Both the position numbers and the translations under genes were made by a program. Under the pieces are notes generated by a model. It was given only the letters and a program-made list of their open reading frames with translations. It had not been told where the DNA came from and ran no database searches. Below are positions 1 to 11,223 of a stretch of DNA of 64,000 nucleotides, piece by piece. Positions within the stretch are counted from its first letter, which is position 1. Each line of letters begins with the position of its first letter. The stretch covers positions 4,156,501 through 4,220,500 of the forward strand of contig NZ_CP029427.2 in NCBI RefSeq assembly GCF_002266465.3, read 5' to 3'. This DNA is from Bradyrhizobium symbiodeficiens. GTDB lineage: Bacteria; Pseudomonadota; Alphaproteobacteria; Rhizobiales; Xanthobacteraceae.

Positions 1-719
1 GGGGCGCCTCGATCGCGGCGCGGCGGGCGCCGAGCGGCCGCTTCACCTACGGTTTTCGCGCCTCCACCATTCTGGCCGCGCTCGCCAATGCCGTGTTCCT
101 GCTGGTCGCGACCGGCGCGATCGGCTTGGAGGCGATCCTGCGGCTGCGCGAGCCGGAGCCGGTCGCTGGCGTCACCGTCATGGTGGTCGCCGGCATCGGC
201 ATCCTCATCAACGGCTTTACCGCCATGCTGTTCGCGAGCGGGCGCAAGGACGACATCAACATCGAGGGCGCGTATCTGCACATGGCCGCCGACGCCGCGG
301 TCTCGCTCGGCGTCGTGGTCTCCGCGGCATTGATCATCTGGACCGGCTGGCTCTGGCTCGATCCCGTCACCAGCCTCGTCATCTGCGCCACCATCCTCTG
401 GAGCACGACCAGCCTATTGCGCGGCTCCATCGACATGGCGATGGCGGCCGCCCCCAAGGGCACCGACCTCGCCGCGATCAGAGCCCTCCTGCTCGCGCGT
501 CCCGGCGTGTCGGCGATCCACGATCTCCACGTCTGGCCGATCTCGACCACCGAGACGGCGCTGACCTGCCACCTGGTCATGCCCGCCGGCACCGGCGATG
601 GCTTCCTGATGGAGACGGCGCAACTGCTAAAGACGACCCATCGCATCGGCCATACCACGCTTCAGGTCGAGACCCACCCGGACAATGGCTGCGCGCTGGC
701 GCCGGATGATGCGGTGTGA
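1..719 (+). CDS. Cation diffusion facilitator family transporter (5' end outside window)
   Basis: An open frame runs from the window edge (codons in phase with base 3) to the TGA at 717-719, so only the C-terminal part, about 238 residues, is visible. It carries the CDF membrane pattern: a segment ending GRFTYGF followed by hydrophobic helices, then HMAADAAVSLGVV, where the His and Asp form the H-x3-D half of the transport metal site. The last 85 residues form the cytoplasmic CDF domain (HDLHVWPIS and later a His-rich strand). The family exports Zn2+, Co2+ or Cd2+ by proton antiport across the inner membrane. The metal cannot be told from this fragment. The neighbouring gene at 726-2372 is convergent, with only 6 bases between. 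Confidence 0.88.
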   Translation, partial: GASIAARRAPSGRFTYGFRASTILAALANAVFLLVATGAIGLEAILRLREPEPVAGVTVMVVAGIGILINGFTAMLFASGRKDDINIEGAYLHMAADAAVSLGVVVSAALIIWTGWLWLDPVTSLVICATILWSTTSLLRGSIDMAMAAAPKGTDLAAIRALLLARPGVSAIHDLHVWPISTTETALTCHLVMPAGTGDGFLMETAQLLKTTHRIGHTTLQVETHPDNGCALAPDDAV

Positions 720-725
720 CCGCGC

Positions 726-2372
726 TTAGGCTTCGCCGCGATCGGCGCGGCCTGCTCTGGCCCTGAGCCAATCGAACACTACGCTTCCCAAGATCGCGCT
801 CGAGCCGGCGAGGAAGGGAATGGCGTAATACGCGTAGCGATTGAGCCCATAGATGAGAAAGGTCGGAAACGCGGCGCTGACCATCGCCAGCAGGATCATC
901 AATGTGCCGCCGGCGACGAGGCGGCCGGAAGACCGCCGCACCCAACCCGCATGGCTCGCGGGGACGCCGATCAGAAGCACGAGGGCGAGGACGAGTGTCG
1001 CCGAGGACAGCCACAGCATTACTCCCGGGCGATCGTCGTATTCGGTCGAGACTTTCACCCCGCAGCACAGCGCGACGAGGTCCGAGCTCGGCGCGTAGCC
1101 ACGCGCAAAGAGGCGGTTCAAGTTGAGCTGAAGCTGATCCGCGGTCGGCAGTAGCCGCGACAATGGCCACCAGGGTTTGTAGTCGTCCTGAATCAGCTGT
1201 CCGGGCTTCAACCCGCTCGGGCTGCCAAAGAACGGGAACCTGTCGCGTTCCGTGAAGAACTCATAGCCCTGCGGACTGGGCGTCCGCCGCGCGACCGAAT
1301 TTGCGTCGAAGAGCAGGAAGAACATCTCCCGGAGAAAGTGTTTCGTGAGGTGTCGATAGAGCGTCGACGGCGTCGTCAGCGTTTCCACGAAGATGTCACG
1401 CACCACCCTCTCGAGATCCGTATCGCTGTCGCCGGCCTTCGCCAGCCGGTGCATCGCCCCGAACGGCCACTGATAGACCTCGATGTCGGGCCATCCCCGA
1501 GGCGTGTCCTCGGCACGCATCTGCTCGACGTACCCCCGCGCCTGCGCCTTCCGGTCGAGATGAACGCCGTGCTCGAAATCGCCGGAATAGCCGACCACGA
1601 AGGCCATCACGGCCAGGGTCTCGTTGCCGGCGGGGCGCTTGCCGATCGCCAGATTGATCGCCGCCGGCGTCAGATAGACGGCTGATGCGAGAAGGCCTGC
1701 CAGGGCAAGCACGCCGAGCCGGCGCAGGAGCCCTGCGTCCAGCACCACCACCAGCCACAACAGAATGACGGCAGCCTGTCCTACCGCTGCCGACCGGCAG
1801 GTCATCACGGCGCCGAGCGTCAAGCCCACGGCCGCCGCGGACGGCAACGCCGGCCATTTTCTCAATGCGGCGCCCGCGGCGATGAAGGCCGCAAGACTGA
1901 CCAGGAAGTTGGAGATCGTCTCCGCACCGATCGTATTGTCGTAATGGACGATGCGGCCATGCAGCGCCGCAAGACAAAAGGCGAGCAGCGCGAAGAAGCG
2001 CGGCGCGCCGGCAAAACGCACGATCCCCGCAACGAAAAGCGCAGTTCCGACGCTCATCAGGTGCTGCGCGATGACGAACACAAGGATGTGCGGGCCGAAC
2101 AGTTTCGACAGCAGCGCAAGGAAGGCGGCCACCCCATACGGCCGCTTCATCACATCCTCGAGATATTGTCCTCTCAGGATGGATTCGGTCTGGATGATAT
2201 AGGCCGCACTGTCCTCATGGATAAAGTGATCCGGCCAGGCCACCAGGAAAGCAAGGTGAACCATCAAGGCCAGGCCGATCGCACAGACCCAGACCCAGAA
2301 CCACGCGATGGAGCCTGCCCACCGGGGCAAGGCGGACCAAAGACCAGTGCGCTGGATCAGAGCTGGATTCAA
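726..2372 (-). CDS. Polytopic membrane protein, GT-C glycosyltransferase-like
   Basis: 548 residues with roughly ten hydrophobic helices. After the first helix comes an acidic periplasmic loop, WPDHFIHEDSAAYI, followed by a long loop with YLEDVMKRPYG. This layout is typical of GT-C (PMT/ArnT-like) enzymes that take sugar from a polyprenyl-phosphate donor. A soluble insert at about residues 270-430 separates the N-terminal helices from the last three. I do not recognise a named family, so the function is inferred from architecture only. It is a stand-alone gene, convergent with the CDF gene. The next minus-strand gene upstream, a methyltransferase, ends 32 bases before its start. Confidence 0.6.
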   Translation of the reverse strand: MNPALIQRTGLWSALPRWAGSIAWFWVWVCAIGLALMVHLAFLVAWPDHFIHEDSAAYIIQTESILRGQYLEDVMKRPYGVAAFLALLSKLFGPHILVFVIAQHLMSVGTALFVAGIVRFAGAPRFFALLAFCLAALHGRIVHYDNTIGAETISNFLVSLAAFIAAGAALRKWPALPSAAAVGLTLGAVMTCRSAAVGQAAVILLWLVVVLDAGLLRRLGVLALAGLLASAVYLTPAAINLAIGKRPAGNETLAVMAFVVGYSGDFEHGVHLDRKAQARGYVEQMRAEDTPRGWPDIEVYQWPFGAMHRLAKAGDSDTDLERVVRDIFVETLTTPSTLYRHLTKHFLREMFFLLFDANSVARRTPSPQGYEFFTERDRFPFFGSPSGLKPGQLIQDDYKPWWPLSRLLPTADQLQLNLNRLFARGYAPSSDLVALCCGVKVSTEYDDRPGVMLWLSSATLVLALVLLIGVPASHAGWVRRSSGRLVAGGTLMILLAMVSAAFPTFLIYGLNRYAYYAIPFLAGSSAILGSVVFDWLRARAGRADRGEA

Positions 2373-2404
2373 TTCAATGCCCGCAACCGGAAGTTCGGGG
2401 GCGA

Positions 2405-3265
2405 CTAAGTCGCCTTCGCGGTCACGATCCAGATCGCGCCTTGCAACGCGACGCTCTGCCCCTTCTGGAACGGCGCGAGCATCTCGCGGATCGAGGCTTT
2501 TGCGGCCGCGTACGTCTCCGGCGGATGTCCCTGCAGCGCGCGGCTGGCGGGGCCGATCTGCAAGGCGCCATCCACCGCCGCATCGAGGCCGCCGCCGATC
2601 GCGACGTCCATCGGAAGGTCATGCGGCTCCATCGCCATGTCGACGAAGCCGGCCCCCTTCAGGATGCGCATCACACGTTCTTCCGAGGCGAAGGCGAACG
2701 GGCCCGGCTCCTCCGGCCCGACCGGCGGCATCTTCGGCACGTGCTTGTAGACCGCCATCAGCGGCGCCATCATCCACGGGTTTTCCTTGGGCTCCCGCCA
2801 GCAGGCGAAGGCGAGCCGCCCGGTCGGCTTCAGCGCGCGGCGAAGATTTGTGAAGGACGCAATGGGATCGGCAAAGAACATCACGCCGAAGCGCGAGGCG
2901 AGCAGATCAAAGCTCGCCGGCTCGAACGGATGCACCGTCGCATCCGCCAGCACGAAATCGAGCGGCAGGCCTTTCGGCGCAAACGCGCGCGCCTGCGACA
3001 GCATCGGTTCGGAGACGTCGAGGCCGAGCGCGAACCCGTCGGGCGCCACCGCCTTGGCGAACGCGAACGTCGTCGCGCCGGAGCCGCAGCCGACATCGAG
3101 GACGCGCTCACCGGGCATCGGCCTGGCGCGGTCGATCAGCGCCTCGGCAATCGGTCCAAGCAGGCTCTCCTGCGCAGCATGGCGATCGGCCCAGCGCTGG
3201 CCGCTCGGGCCGTTCCAATAGGCGATCTGGTCGGCGTTCTGTTCGTGTCCGCTGGGCTGTTGCAT
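2405..3265 (-). CDS. Class I SAM-dependent methyltransferase
   Basis: About 286 residues from the ATG at 3263-3265, which has GGGGAC just upstream. An in-frame ATG at 3278-3280 is an alternative start. Motif I is VLDVGCGSGATTFAFA, followed by an acidic motif II (GLDVSEPML), a motif resembling post-I (FDLLASRFGVMFF) and LKPTGRLAFACWRE, the layout of Methyltransf_11/25 (UbiE-like) enzymes. The fold and cofactor are therefore secure, but the methyl acceptor cannot be read from the sequence. The gene sits between tRNA-Val and the membrane glycosyltransferase-like gene, with no obvious pathway partners. Confidence 0.85.
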   Translation of the reverse strand: MQQPSGHEQNADQIAYWNGPSGQRWADRHAAQESLLGPIAEALIDRARPMPGERVLDVGCGSGATTFAFAKAVAPDGFALGLDVSEPMLSQARAFAPKGLPLDFVLADATVHPFEPASFDLLASRFGVMFFADPIASFTNLRRALKPTGRLAFACWREPKENPWMMAPLMAVYKHVPKMPPVGPEEPGPFAFASEERVMRILKGAGFVDMAMEPHDLPMDVAIGGGLDAAVDGALQIGPASRALQGHPPETYAAAKASIREMLAPFQKGQSVALQGAIWIVTAKAT

Positions 3266-3466
3266 GGTGTCCCCGGTCATTCCCATTCGCGATGCCGCTC
3301 GTCGCGGCTCTGCAACCACACCGCGGCGATACCACGTCCGGATGTCCAGCGCACCTTTTCGGGAGCCAAAGCGGCTTGCGCGCGCGCTTCTCCGAACCCG
3401 CGGCTCTGAAGCAAATGTTGGGCTGCGCGGGCTTGCCGAGCCATAGCTCGCGAAGCGAGCAAAGGC

Positions 3467-3543
3467 TGGTGGGCGGTCACGGATTCGAACCGCGGACCCT
3501 CTCGGTGTAAACGAGATGCTCTAACCAGCTGAGCTAACCGCCC
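3467..3543 (-). tRNA. tRNA-Val (anticodon TAC)
   Basis: On the minus strand a full cloverleaf can be drawn. The acceptor pairs GGGCGGT with ACCGCCC, the D-arm is GCTC...GAGC, the anticodon stem TCTCG/CGAGA encloses loop TTTACAC (anticodon TAC), and the T-arm has GGTTCGAATCC. The 3' CCA is encoded (TGG at 3467-3469 on the plus strand). Confidence 0.95.
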
Positions 3544-3592
3544 CTCGCCGCCTCTTTATCCCTACCCGCCCCATAGGAGCAAGTCCCGAACC

Positions 3593-3997
3593 TCAATCCC
3601 CCGGCCTTCCCGGCAGCAGCGGCACCGCGTCGATCCAGACCGCCGCCGACTGGCACCAGATCTGCCTGACGGGGCGCAGTTTGTCGCGCTGGCGGATCGA
3701 GCCCCAGCGGATGCCCCAATCGTCGGCCTGGTCGGCCTCCCCGCTGGTGAACAGCGGGGAACCGCAATCGGCGCAAAAATGCTGGAAGCGCATTCGGCCG
3801 TTGTCGCCGCGCTTGCCGTAGACCTTGGGCGTACCGCCGGTCAGGTGGACATCGGCCTTGCTGCAGATCGCCGTCACCCGGAACGGCGAGCCGGTCAGCG
3901 TCTGGCAATCGGAGCAGTGACAGACCGAGACATCCTCCGGATCGACCTCGGCCTCATAGGTGATCTTTCCGCAATGGCATTGCCCGTCGATCTGCAT
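3593..3997 (-). CDS. GFA family (glutathione-dependent formaldehyde-activating-like) zinc protein
   Basis: 134 residues from the ATG at 3995-3997. The family zinc ligands are present in order: CHC in GQCHCGKI near residue 7, CHCSDC near residue 27, and CADCG near residue 75. Members bind structural and active-site zinc and are compared with Gfa, which speeds formaldehyde-glutathione adduct formation, but most have no proven substrate. It lies downstream of lon on the same strand, but a strong terminator (4016-4041) separates them, so it is probably transcribed on its own. The start fits the family, where proteins begin just before the first CxC. Confidence 0.82.
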   Translation of the reverse strand: MQIDGQCHCGKITYEAEVDPEDVSVCHCSDCQTLTGSPFRVTAICSKADVHLTGGTPKVYGKRGDNGRMRFQHFCADCGSPLFTSGEADQADDWGIRWGSIRQRDKLRPVRQIWCQSAAVWIDAVPLLPGRPGD

Positions 3998-4015
3998 CAC
4001 CTCGACCCCCAAAAC

Positions 4016-4041
4016 AAAACGGCGCCCGAAGGCGCCGTTTT
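4016..4041 (-). terminator. Rho-independent terminator of lon
   Basis: Perfect 11-base arms (4016-4026 and 4031-4041) with a TTCG tetraloop on the minus strand, followed there by TTTTGTTTT. It begins about 20 bases after the lon stop codon. Confidence 0.9.
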
Positions 4042-4060
4042 ATCATCTTTTCGCTTACGC

Positions 4061-6484
<2,424 letters not shown>

Positions 6485-6810
6485 GGCCTTTTCCTTTTGC
6501 TTTGCCCCCTTGCACGCAGCCCGCCATGCTCATGCGCAACCGCCACAAGGTGCCGAGGTGATCCGCAAAACCGGTCGGTCCGTTTGCGCGTTGGACCGGC
6601 TCGCCGGATCGGAACTGAGGCGAATCTGGAAGAGAATTTTTACTCGCCGCCGACATTAGGTGGCTATCGACCCGGGGGGTGTCAAGTCATTGAAAGACGC
6701 GCGCCATCAGGCGCTTACGCAACGCGGTAAGCGACGCAACACCGGCTGCGGAGATACACGTCCGCAGCCCCACCTCGAGGGTACAGTTAGAGCGTTCCAG
6801 CGCCGAAAGA
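6485..6810. other. Intergenic region between clpX and lon
   Basis: No convincing gene. It should hold the lon promoter and the end of the clpX transcript. Two stem-loops are visible: 6744-6751 pairing with 6762-6769 (8 bases, 10-base loop), and a 7-base pairing in 6712-6732 (CGCTTAC/GTAAGCG). Neither has a T-tract, so neither is a clear intrinsic terminator. I saw no CIRCE or ROSE-type heat-shock element. Confidence 0.6.
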
Positions 6811-8082
6811 TCAGGCGCTGGCGTTCTCGACGGCGCGATCGGACCGATCGGCGTAGATGTAGAGCGGACGCGCCGTTCCTTCCACGACTTCGCGCGAAAT
6901 CACGACCTCTTCCACACCTTCCAGGCCCGGCAGGTCGAACATGGTCTCGAGCAGGATCGCCTCGAGGATCGAACGCAACCCGCGCGCACCGGTCTTGCGC
7001 TCGATCGCCTTGCGGGCGACCGCGCCAAGCGCCTCGTCGGCGAAGGTCAGCTCGATGTTCTCCATCTCGAACAGCCGCTGGTACTGTTTCACCAGCGCAT
7101 TCTTCGGCTCGGTCAGGATCTTCTTCAGCGAGACCTCATCGAGGTCCTCGAGCGTCGCCACGACCGGCAGACGGCCGACGAACTCGGGGATGAGGCCGTA
7201 CTTCAGGAGGTCCTCAGGCTCGACGTGACGGAAGATCTCGCCGGTGCGACGGTCTTCCGGCGCCATCACCTGGGCCGCGAAACCGATCGAGGTCGACCGT
7301 CCGCGCGCCGAGATGATCTTGTCGAGGCCGGCGAACGCGCCGCCGCAGATGAAGAGGATGTTGGTGGTGTCCACCTGCAGGAATTCCTGCTGCGGATGCT
7401 TGCGGCCGCCCTGCGGCGGGACCGAAGCCACCGTGCCTTCCATGATCTTCAGCAGCGCCTGCTGCACGCCCTCACCCGACACATCGCGCGTGATCGAGGG
7501 GTTGTCGGACTTGCGGCTGATCTTGTCGATTTCGTCGATGTAGACGATGCCGCGCTGGGCGCGCTCGACATTGTAGTCGGCGGACTGAAGCAGCTTCAGG
7601 ATGATGTTCTCGACGTCCTCACCGACATAGCCGGCCTCGGTCAGCGTCGTCGCGTCCGCCATCGTGAAGGGGACGTCCAGGATACGGGCGAGCGTCTGCG
7701 CGAGCAGCGTCTTGCCCGAACCGGTCGGACCGATCAGCAGGATGTTCGACTTCGCGAGCTCGACGTCGTTGTGCTTGGTCTGGTGGTTGAGGCGCTTGTA
7801 GTGGTTGTGCACCGCGACCGACAGGACCTTCTTCGCGTGGCTCTGGCCGATCACGTAGTCGTCCAGGACCTTGCAGATTTCCTTCGGCGTCGGAATGCCG
7901 TCGCGCGACTTGACCAGCGAGGATTTGTTCTCCTCGCGGATGATGTCCATGCAGAGCTCGACGCACTCGTCGCAGATGAAGACCGTGGGACCCGCGATCA
8001 GTTTGCGGACTTCGTGCTGGCTCTTGCCGCAGAACGAGCAATATAGCGTGTTCTTGGAGTCGCTCGTGCCGACCTTACTCAT
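6811..8082 (-). CDS. clpX: ATP-dependent Clp protease ATP-binding subunit ClpX
   Basis: 423 residues, standard length. The N-terminal zinc-binding domain has the four cysteines in LYCSFCGKS and FICDECVELC and binds adaptors and substrates. The AAA+ domain has Walker A GPTGSGKT, Walker B GIVYIDEIDKIS and the sensor-2 region GARGLRSI. ClpX unfolds proteins and feeds them to ClpP; in alphaproteobacteria it is essential for cell-cycle proteolysis. It is encoded 455 bases downstream of clpP on the same strand, so it probably has its own promoter in that gap. Confidence 0.98.
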   Translation of the reverse strand: MSKVGTSDSKNTLYCSFCGKSQHEVRKLIAGPTVFICDECVELCMDIIREENKSSLVKSRDGIPTPKEICKVLDDYVIGQSHAKKVLSVAVHNHYKRLNHQTKHNDVELAKSNILLIGPTGSGKTLLAQTLARILDVPFTMADATTLTEAGYVGEDVENIILKLLQSADYNVERAQRGIVYIDEIDKISRKSDNPSITRDVSGEGVQQALLKIMEGTVASVPPQGGRKHPQQEFLQVDTTNILFICGGAFAGLDKIISARGRSTSIGFAAQVMAPEDRRTGEIFRHVEPEDLLKYGLIPEFVGRLPVVATLEDLDEVSLKKILTEPKNALVKQYQRLFEMENIELTFADEALGAVARKAIERKTGARGLRSILEAILLETMFDLPGLEGVEEVVISREVVEGTARPLYIYADRSDRAVENASA

Positions 8083-8537
8083 TCCTGTCTCCGTCCGCGG
8101 TTCGATTCCGTTCCGCTCGATCGCTCCATTCCGACACGATGGTCGGCATGAAGCTTAAGTAGAGCAAATTCCGTACCAAAAAAGACCCTACGCATTACAT
8201 CCCGTGCGAATCACGGTCACTCGATTCTCCGCGATCATAGCCGATCGTTCGTAGCCAACCATGCTGTCACCCGACTATCAAGAATTCGCTAATCGGGCGC
8301 CGCCGGCTACCCGTGACAATACCGTGATTTCCGGTCTTGGCACGGGCGAAGTGATCGAAATCACCCCGGCGTTGCTGGATAGCCACGAAAAACAAGCACG
8401 AAAGCGGAACTTTCTGCCTGTCGCAGGGCGCAAAACGGTGCTTTGCGACGCGCCCACGGTCCATAGCGTGAACGCTACCTGATGGTAACAAGCAATCCCA
8501 GGGGATACCGAGGGATCGCCGTCACACTCCAGTAGTG
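8083..8537. other. Intergenic region between clpP and clpX
   Basis: 455 bases. A plus-strand open frame of 73 codons (8261-8482) shows no domain and no good ribosome site and is probably chance. The region must carry the clpX promoter on the minus strand, but I cannot place -35 and -10 boxes with confidence. Confidence 0.5.
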
Positions 8538-9171
8538 CTACGGGGCTTTCGCCGCCGGCTCCTCGGCGCGCTTGTCGATGACCTTGTCGACCAGGCCGAA
8601 CTCCTTGGCGTCGGCCGCGGTGAGGAACTTGTCGCGTTCCAGCGCATCCTCGATCGCCTTGTAGGTCTGCCCGGTGTGCTTCACGTAGATCTCGTTGAGC
8701 CGCTTCTTCAGGTTCAGGATTTCCTGGGCGTGCAGCATGATGTCGGTCGCCTGGCCCTGGAAGCCGCCGGAGGGCTGGTGCACCATGATGCGCGCGTTCG
8801 GCAGCGAGAAGCGCATGTCCTTCTCGCCGGCGCAGAGCAGCAGCGAGCCCATCGAGGCGGCCTGGCCCCGTGCACAGCGTCGATACCGGCGGGCGGATGA
8901 ATTGCATGGTGTCGTAGATCGCAAGGCCCGACGTCACCACGCCGCCCGGCGAGTTGATGTACATCGAGATTTCCTTCTTCGGATTTTCCGCCTCAAGGAA
9001 CAGGAGCTGGGCGACGACCAGCGTCGACATGCCGTCCTCGACCGGGCCGGTCAGGAAGATGATGCGCTCCTTCAGCAGGCGCGAGAAGATGTCGTAGGCG
9101 CGCTCGCCACGGTTGGTCTGCTCGACCACCATGGGCACGAGGTTCATGTAGGTTTCAACCGGATCGCGCAT
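8538..9171 (-). pseudogene. clpP: ClpP protease subunit, reading frame broken by +1 base (probable sequence error)
   Basis: The N-terminal frame from the ATG at 9169-9171 (MRDPVETYMNLVPMVVEQTNRG) shows the ClpP fold up to PPVSTLCTG. The sequence then shifts into another frame, which contains the rest: QAASMGSLLL with the catalytic Ser, MVHQPSGG with the catalytic His, and ERDKFLTA with the catalytic Asp. The break falls at the CCCC run 8866-8869; three Cs would give TGC ACG GGC CAG and a 210-residue ClpP, the normal length. As written, the product loses all three catalytic residues. ClpP is the serine-protease barrel that works with ClpX next door, and loss would be expected to be severe unless other clpP copies exist. 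A homopolymer sequencing error is the likeliest cause. Confidence 0.9.
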
Positions 9172-9375
9172 GAGTCACCTAGGGTTTTCGGAGACGGACA
9201 TCGCCGGGCATGACGGCCAGTTTGGCTGGATTTGCCGGAAAGCTGATGAACGTCCTGTGATGCAGGAACTTGGTAGACGTGAAAGGCGTATCGACAGATA
9301 TAGCCCAATTCGCTTCTGACAAGTGCGGAGCGAATTAAGGCTTAATCCTTCGAGGCAGTTGAAGCTGATTCGCAC

Positions 9376-9415
9376 GAAGAGGCCCAGCCGGCCATCTGGC
9401 TAGCTGGGCCTCTTC
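9376..9415 (-). terminator. tig: Terminator-like hairpin between tig and clpP
   Basis: Perfect 13-base arms at 9376-9388 and 9403-9415 with a 14-base loop, 37 bases after the tig stop. There is no strong T-tract, but the stem is long and GC-rich. It probably ends the tig transcript, leaving clpP with a promoter in 9172-9375. Confidence 0.7.
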
Positions 9416-9451
9416 GCTGATCATCCTTAATGGAGGCCTGCCTCAACCCCT

Positions 9452-10811
9452 TCAGGCCGCGGTCTTTTCCGCCTCGTCGTCCTTGTAGAGGTCCTCGCGC
9501 GAAACCTTCTTCTCGGTCACGTTGGCGAGCTCGAGGATGAAGTCGACGACCTTGTCCTCATAGATCGGTGCACGAAGCTGGGCCAGCGCCTGGGCATTGC
9601 TGCGGTAATAGTCCCAGACCTCCTTCTCGCGGCCGGGCATCGAGCGGGCGCGCTCGATCACGGCGCGGCCGACCTCGTCGTCGGTCACGGTGATCTTGTT
9701 CTTCTCGCCGATCTCGGAGAGCACGAGACCGAGCCGCACGCGGCGGTCGGCGATCTTGCGGTACTCTTCCTTGGCGGCGTCTTCAGTGGTGTCCTCGTCG
9801 GCAAAGGTCTTGCCGGCGGAGTCCATCTCGGCCTTGACCGAGTTCCACATCAGATTGAACTCCTCGTCGACCAGCGAGGGCGGCGCCTCGAAGCGATGGG
9901 CTTCGTCGAGGCGGTCGAGCAGCGCGCGCTTGACGCGCTGGCGCGTCGCGCCGGCGAACTCGGCAACCAGGCGCTCGCGCGCGGCTTCCTTCAGCTTGTC
10001 GAGCGATTCGAGGCCGAGCGTCTTGGCGAACTCGTCGTCGATCGCGACGTCCTGCGGCGACTCGATCGAGGTCGCGGTGGTCTCGAACTCGGCCGGCTGG
10101 CCGGCGAGCTTGTCGTTCATGTAGTTCTTGGGGAACGACACTTTCAGCGTGCGGGTCTCGCCCGCGCCGATGCCGGTGAGCTGTTCCTCGAAGCCGGGAA
10201 TGAAGGTGTTCGAGCCGATCACGACCTGGATGCCTTCGCCGGTGCCGCCCTCGAAGACTTCGCCGTTGATGCTGCCCTTGAAGTTGATGGTGACGCGGTC
10301 ACCGACTCGGCCTTGGCGCCCTCGGCCTTCGCGGCATAGCCGCGGTTGGTATCGGCGATCCGCTTGATCGCCTCGTCGACGTCGGAATCGGTGACCTCGG
10401 CCACGGGCTTCTCGACCTGGAAGGCCTTGAAGTCGGCGAGTGCGATCGCCGGCACCACCTCGATCGCGACCGTGTAGGTCAGATCGGTCTTGCCGCTCAA
10501 GAGCTCCTCGACCTCGGCCTGCTCGCTCGCATGGTGATCTTCGGCTCGGTCGCAAGGCGGAAGCCGCGCTCGGAGAACAGCTGCGTGTTGGTGTCGCGGA
10601 TGGTCTGGTCGATGGTCTCCGCCATCACGGAGCGGCCGTAGACCTTCTTCAGGTGAGTGACCGGGACCTTGCCGGGACGGAAGCCGTTGATGCGGACCTT
10701 GTCCTTGAGGTCGACGAGCTTGGCGCCGGCCTTGGCGTCGAGATCAGACGCGGGAACGCTGATCTTGAACTCGTGCTTCAAACCTTCCGAGAGGGTTTCT
10801 GTGACCTGCAT
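9452..10811 (-). pseudogene. tig: Trigger factor, reading frame broken by two -1 indels (probable sequence errors)
   Basis: Three frames together give trigger factor. The first, MQVTETLSEGLKHEFKISV to RLATEPKITM, has the ribosome-binding signature GFRPGKVP. The second, SGKTDLTYTVAIEVVP to AKAEGAKAES, and the third, RVTINFKGSINGEVF to the C-terminus, cover the FKBP-like peptidyl-prolyl isomerase and C-terminal chaperone arms. One missing base at 10529 (a GG read as G) and one at 10302-10303 (CCC read as CC) explain both breaks. Restoring both gives 453 residues, the family's normal length. Trigger factor binds nascent chains at the ribosome exit tunnel. It heads the tig-clpP-clpX-lon block. 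Confidence 0.9.
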
Positions 10812-10984
10812 GGCGTCCAATCTTCTTCCCGTTCGGTCCCGGCGCGCATGCGTCGGGACGCTGTCATTAATCGATCCGGCGCGAGGCGAACGCCTCAACG
10901 CCGGTGCTTCATCGAACCGGCTCCCGGCGGACGAACATCCGCGCAAGAGCAGGTCTCGTAATCCGTGCAAACGCGATAAGCGCT

Positions 10985-11069
10985 TGGTGCGGGCGGAGGG
11001 ACTCGAACCCCCACAACTTTCGTCACTGGAACCTAAATCCAGCGCGTCTACCAGTTCCGCCACGCCCGC
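10985..11069 (-). tRNA. tRNA-Leu (anticodon TAG)
   Basis: On the minus strand the acceptor is GCGGGCG/CGCCCGC, the anticodon stem CTGGA/TCCAG encloses TTTAGGT (anticodon TAG), there is a long class II variable arm, and the T-arm has GGTTCGAGTCC. The 3' CCA is encoded (TGG at 10985-10987 on the plus strand). Length is 85 bases, as expected for tRNA-Leu. Confidence 0.95.
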
Positions 11070-11223
11070 GTGAATTTGCATCAAGACCGGCCGCGATGCC
11101 GCGGGCGGCCGGGCTTATAACATGCGCCCAACTGTTCGCAGCAAAAAAATGGCCCGATAGAGGCAAGCTTTAAGTAGGCACGGCGGCTGGACTTATCCAG
11201 CGCGGCGTGGTCGGGATCGGCCC

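Noticed and set aside
8261..8482. 73-codon plus-strand frame between clpP and clpX
   Set aside because: No ribosome site, no domain, and not preserved as a pattern I recognise.
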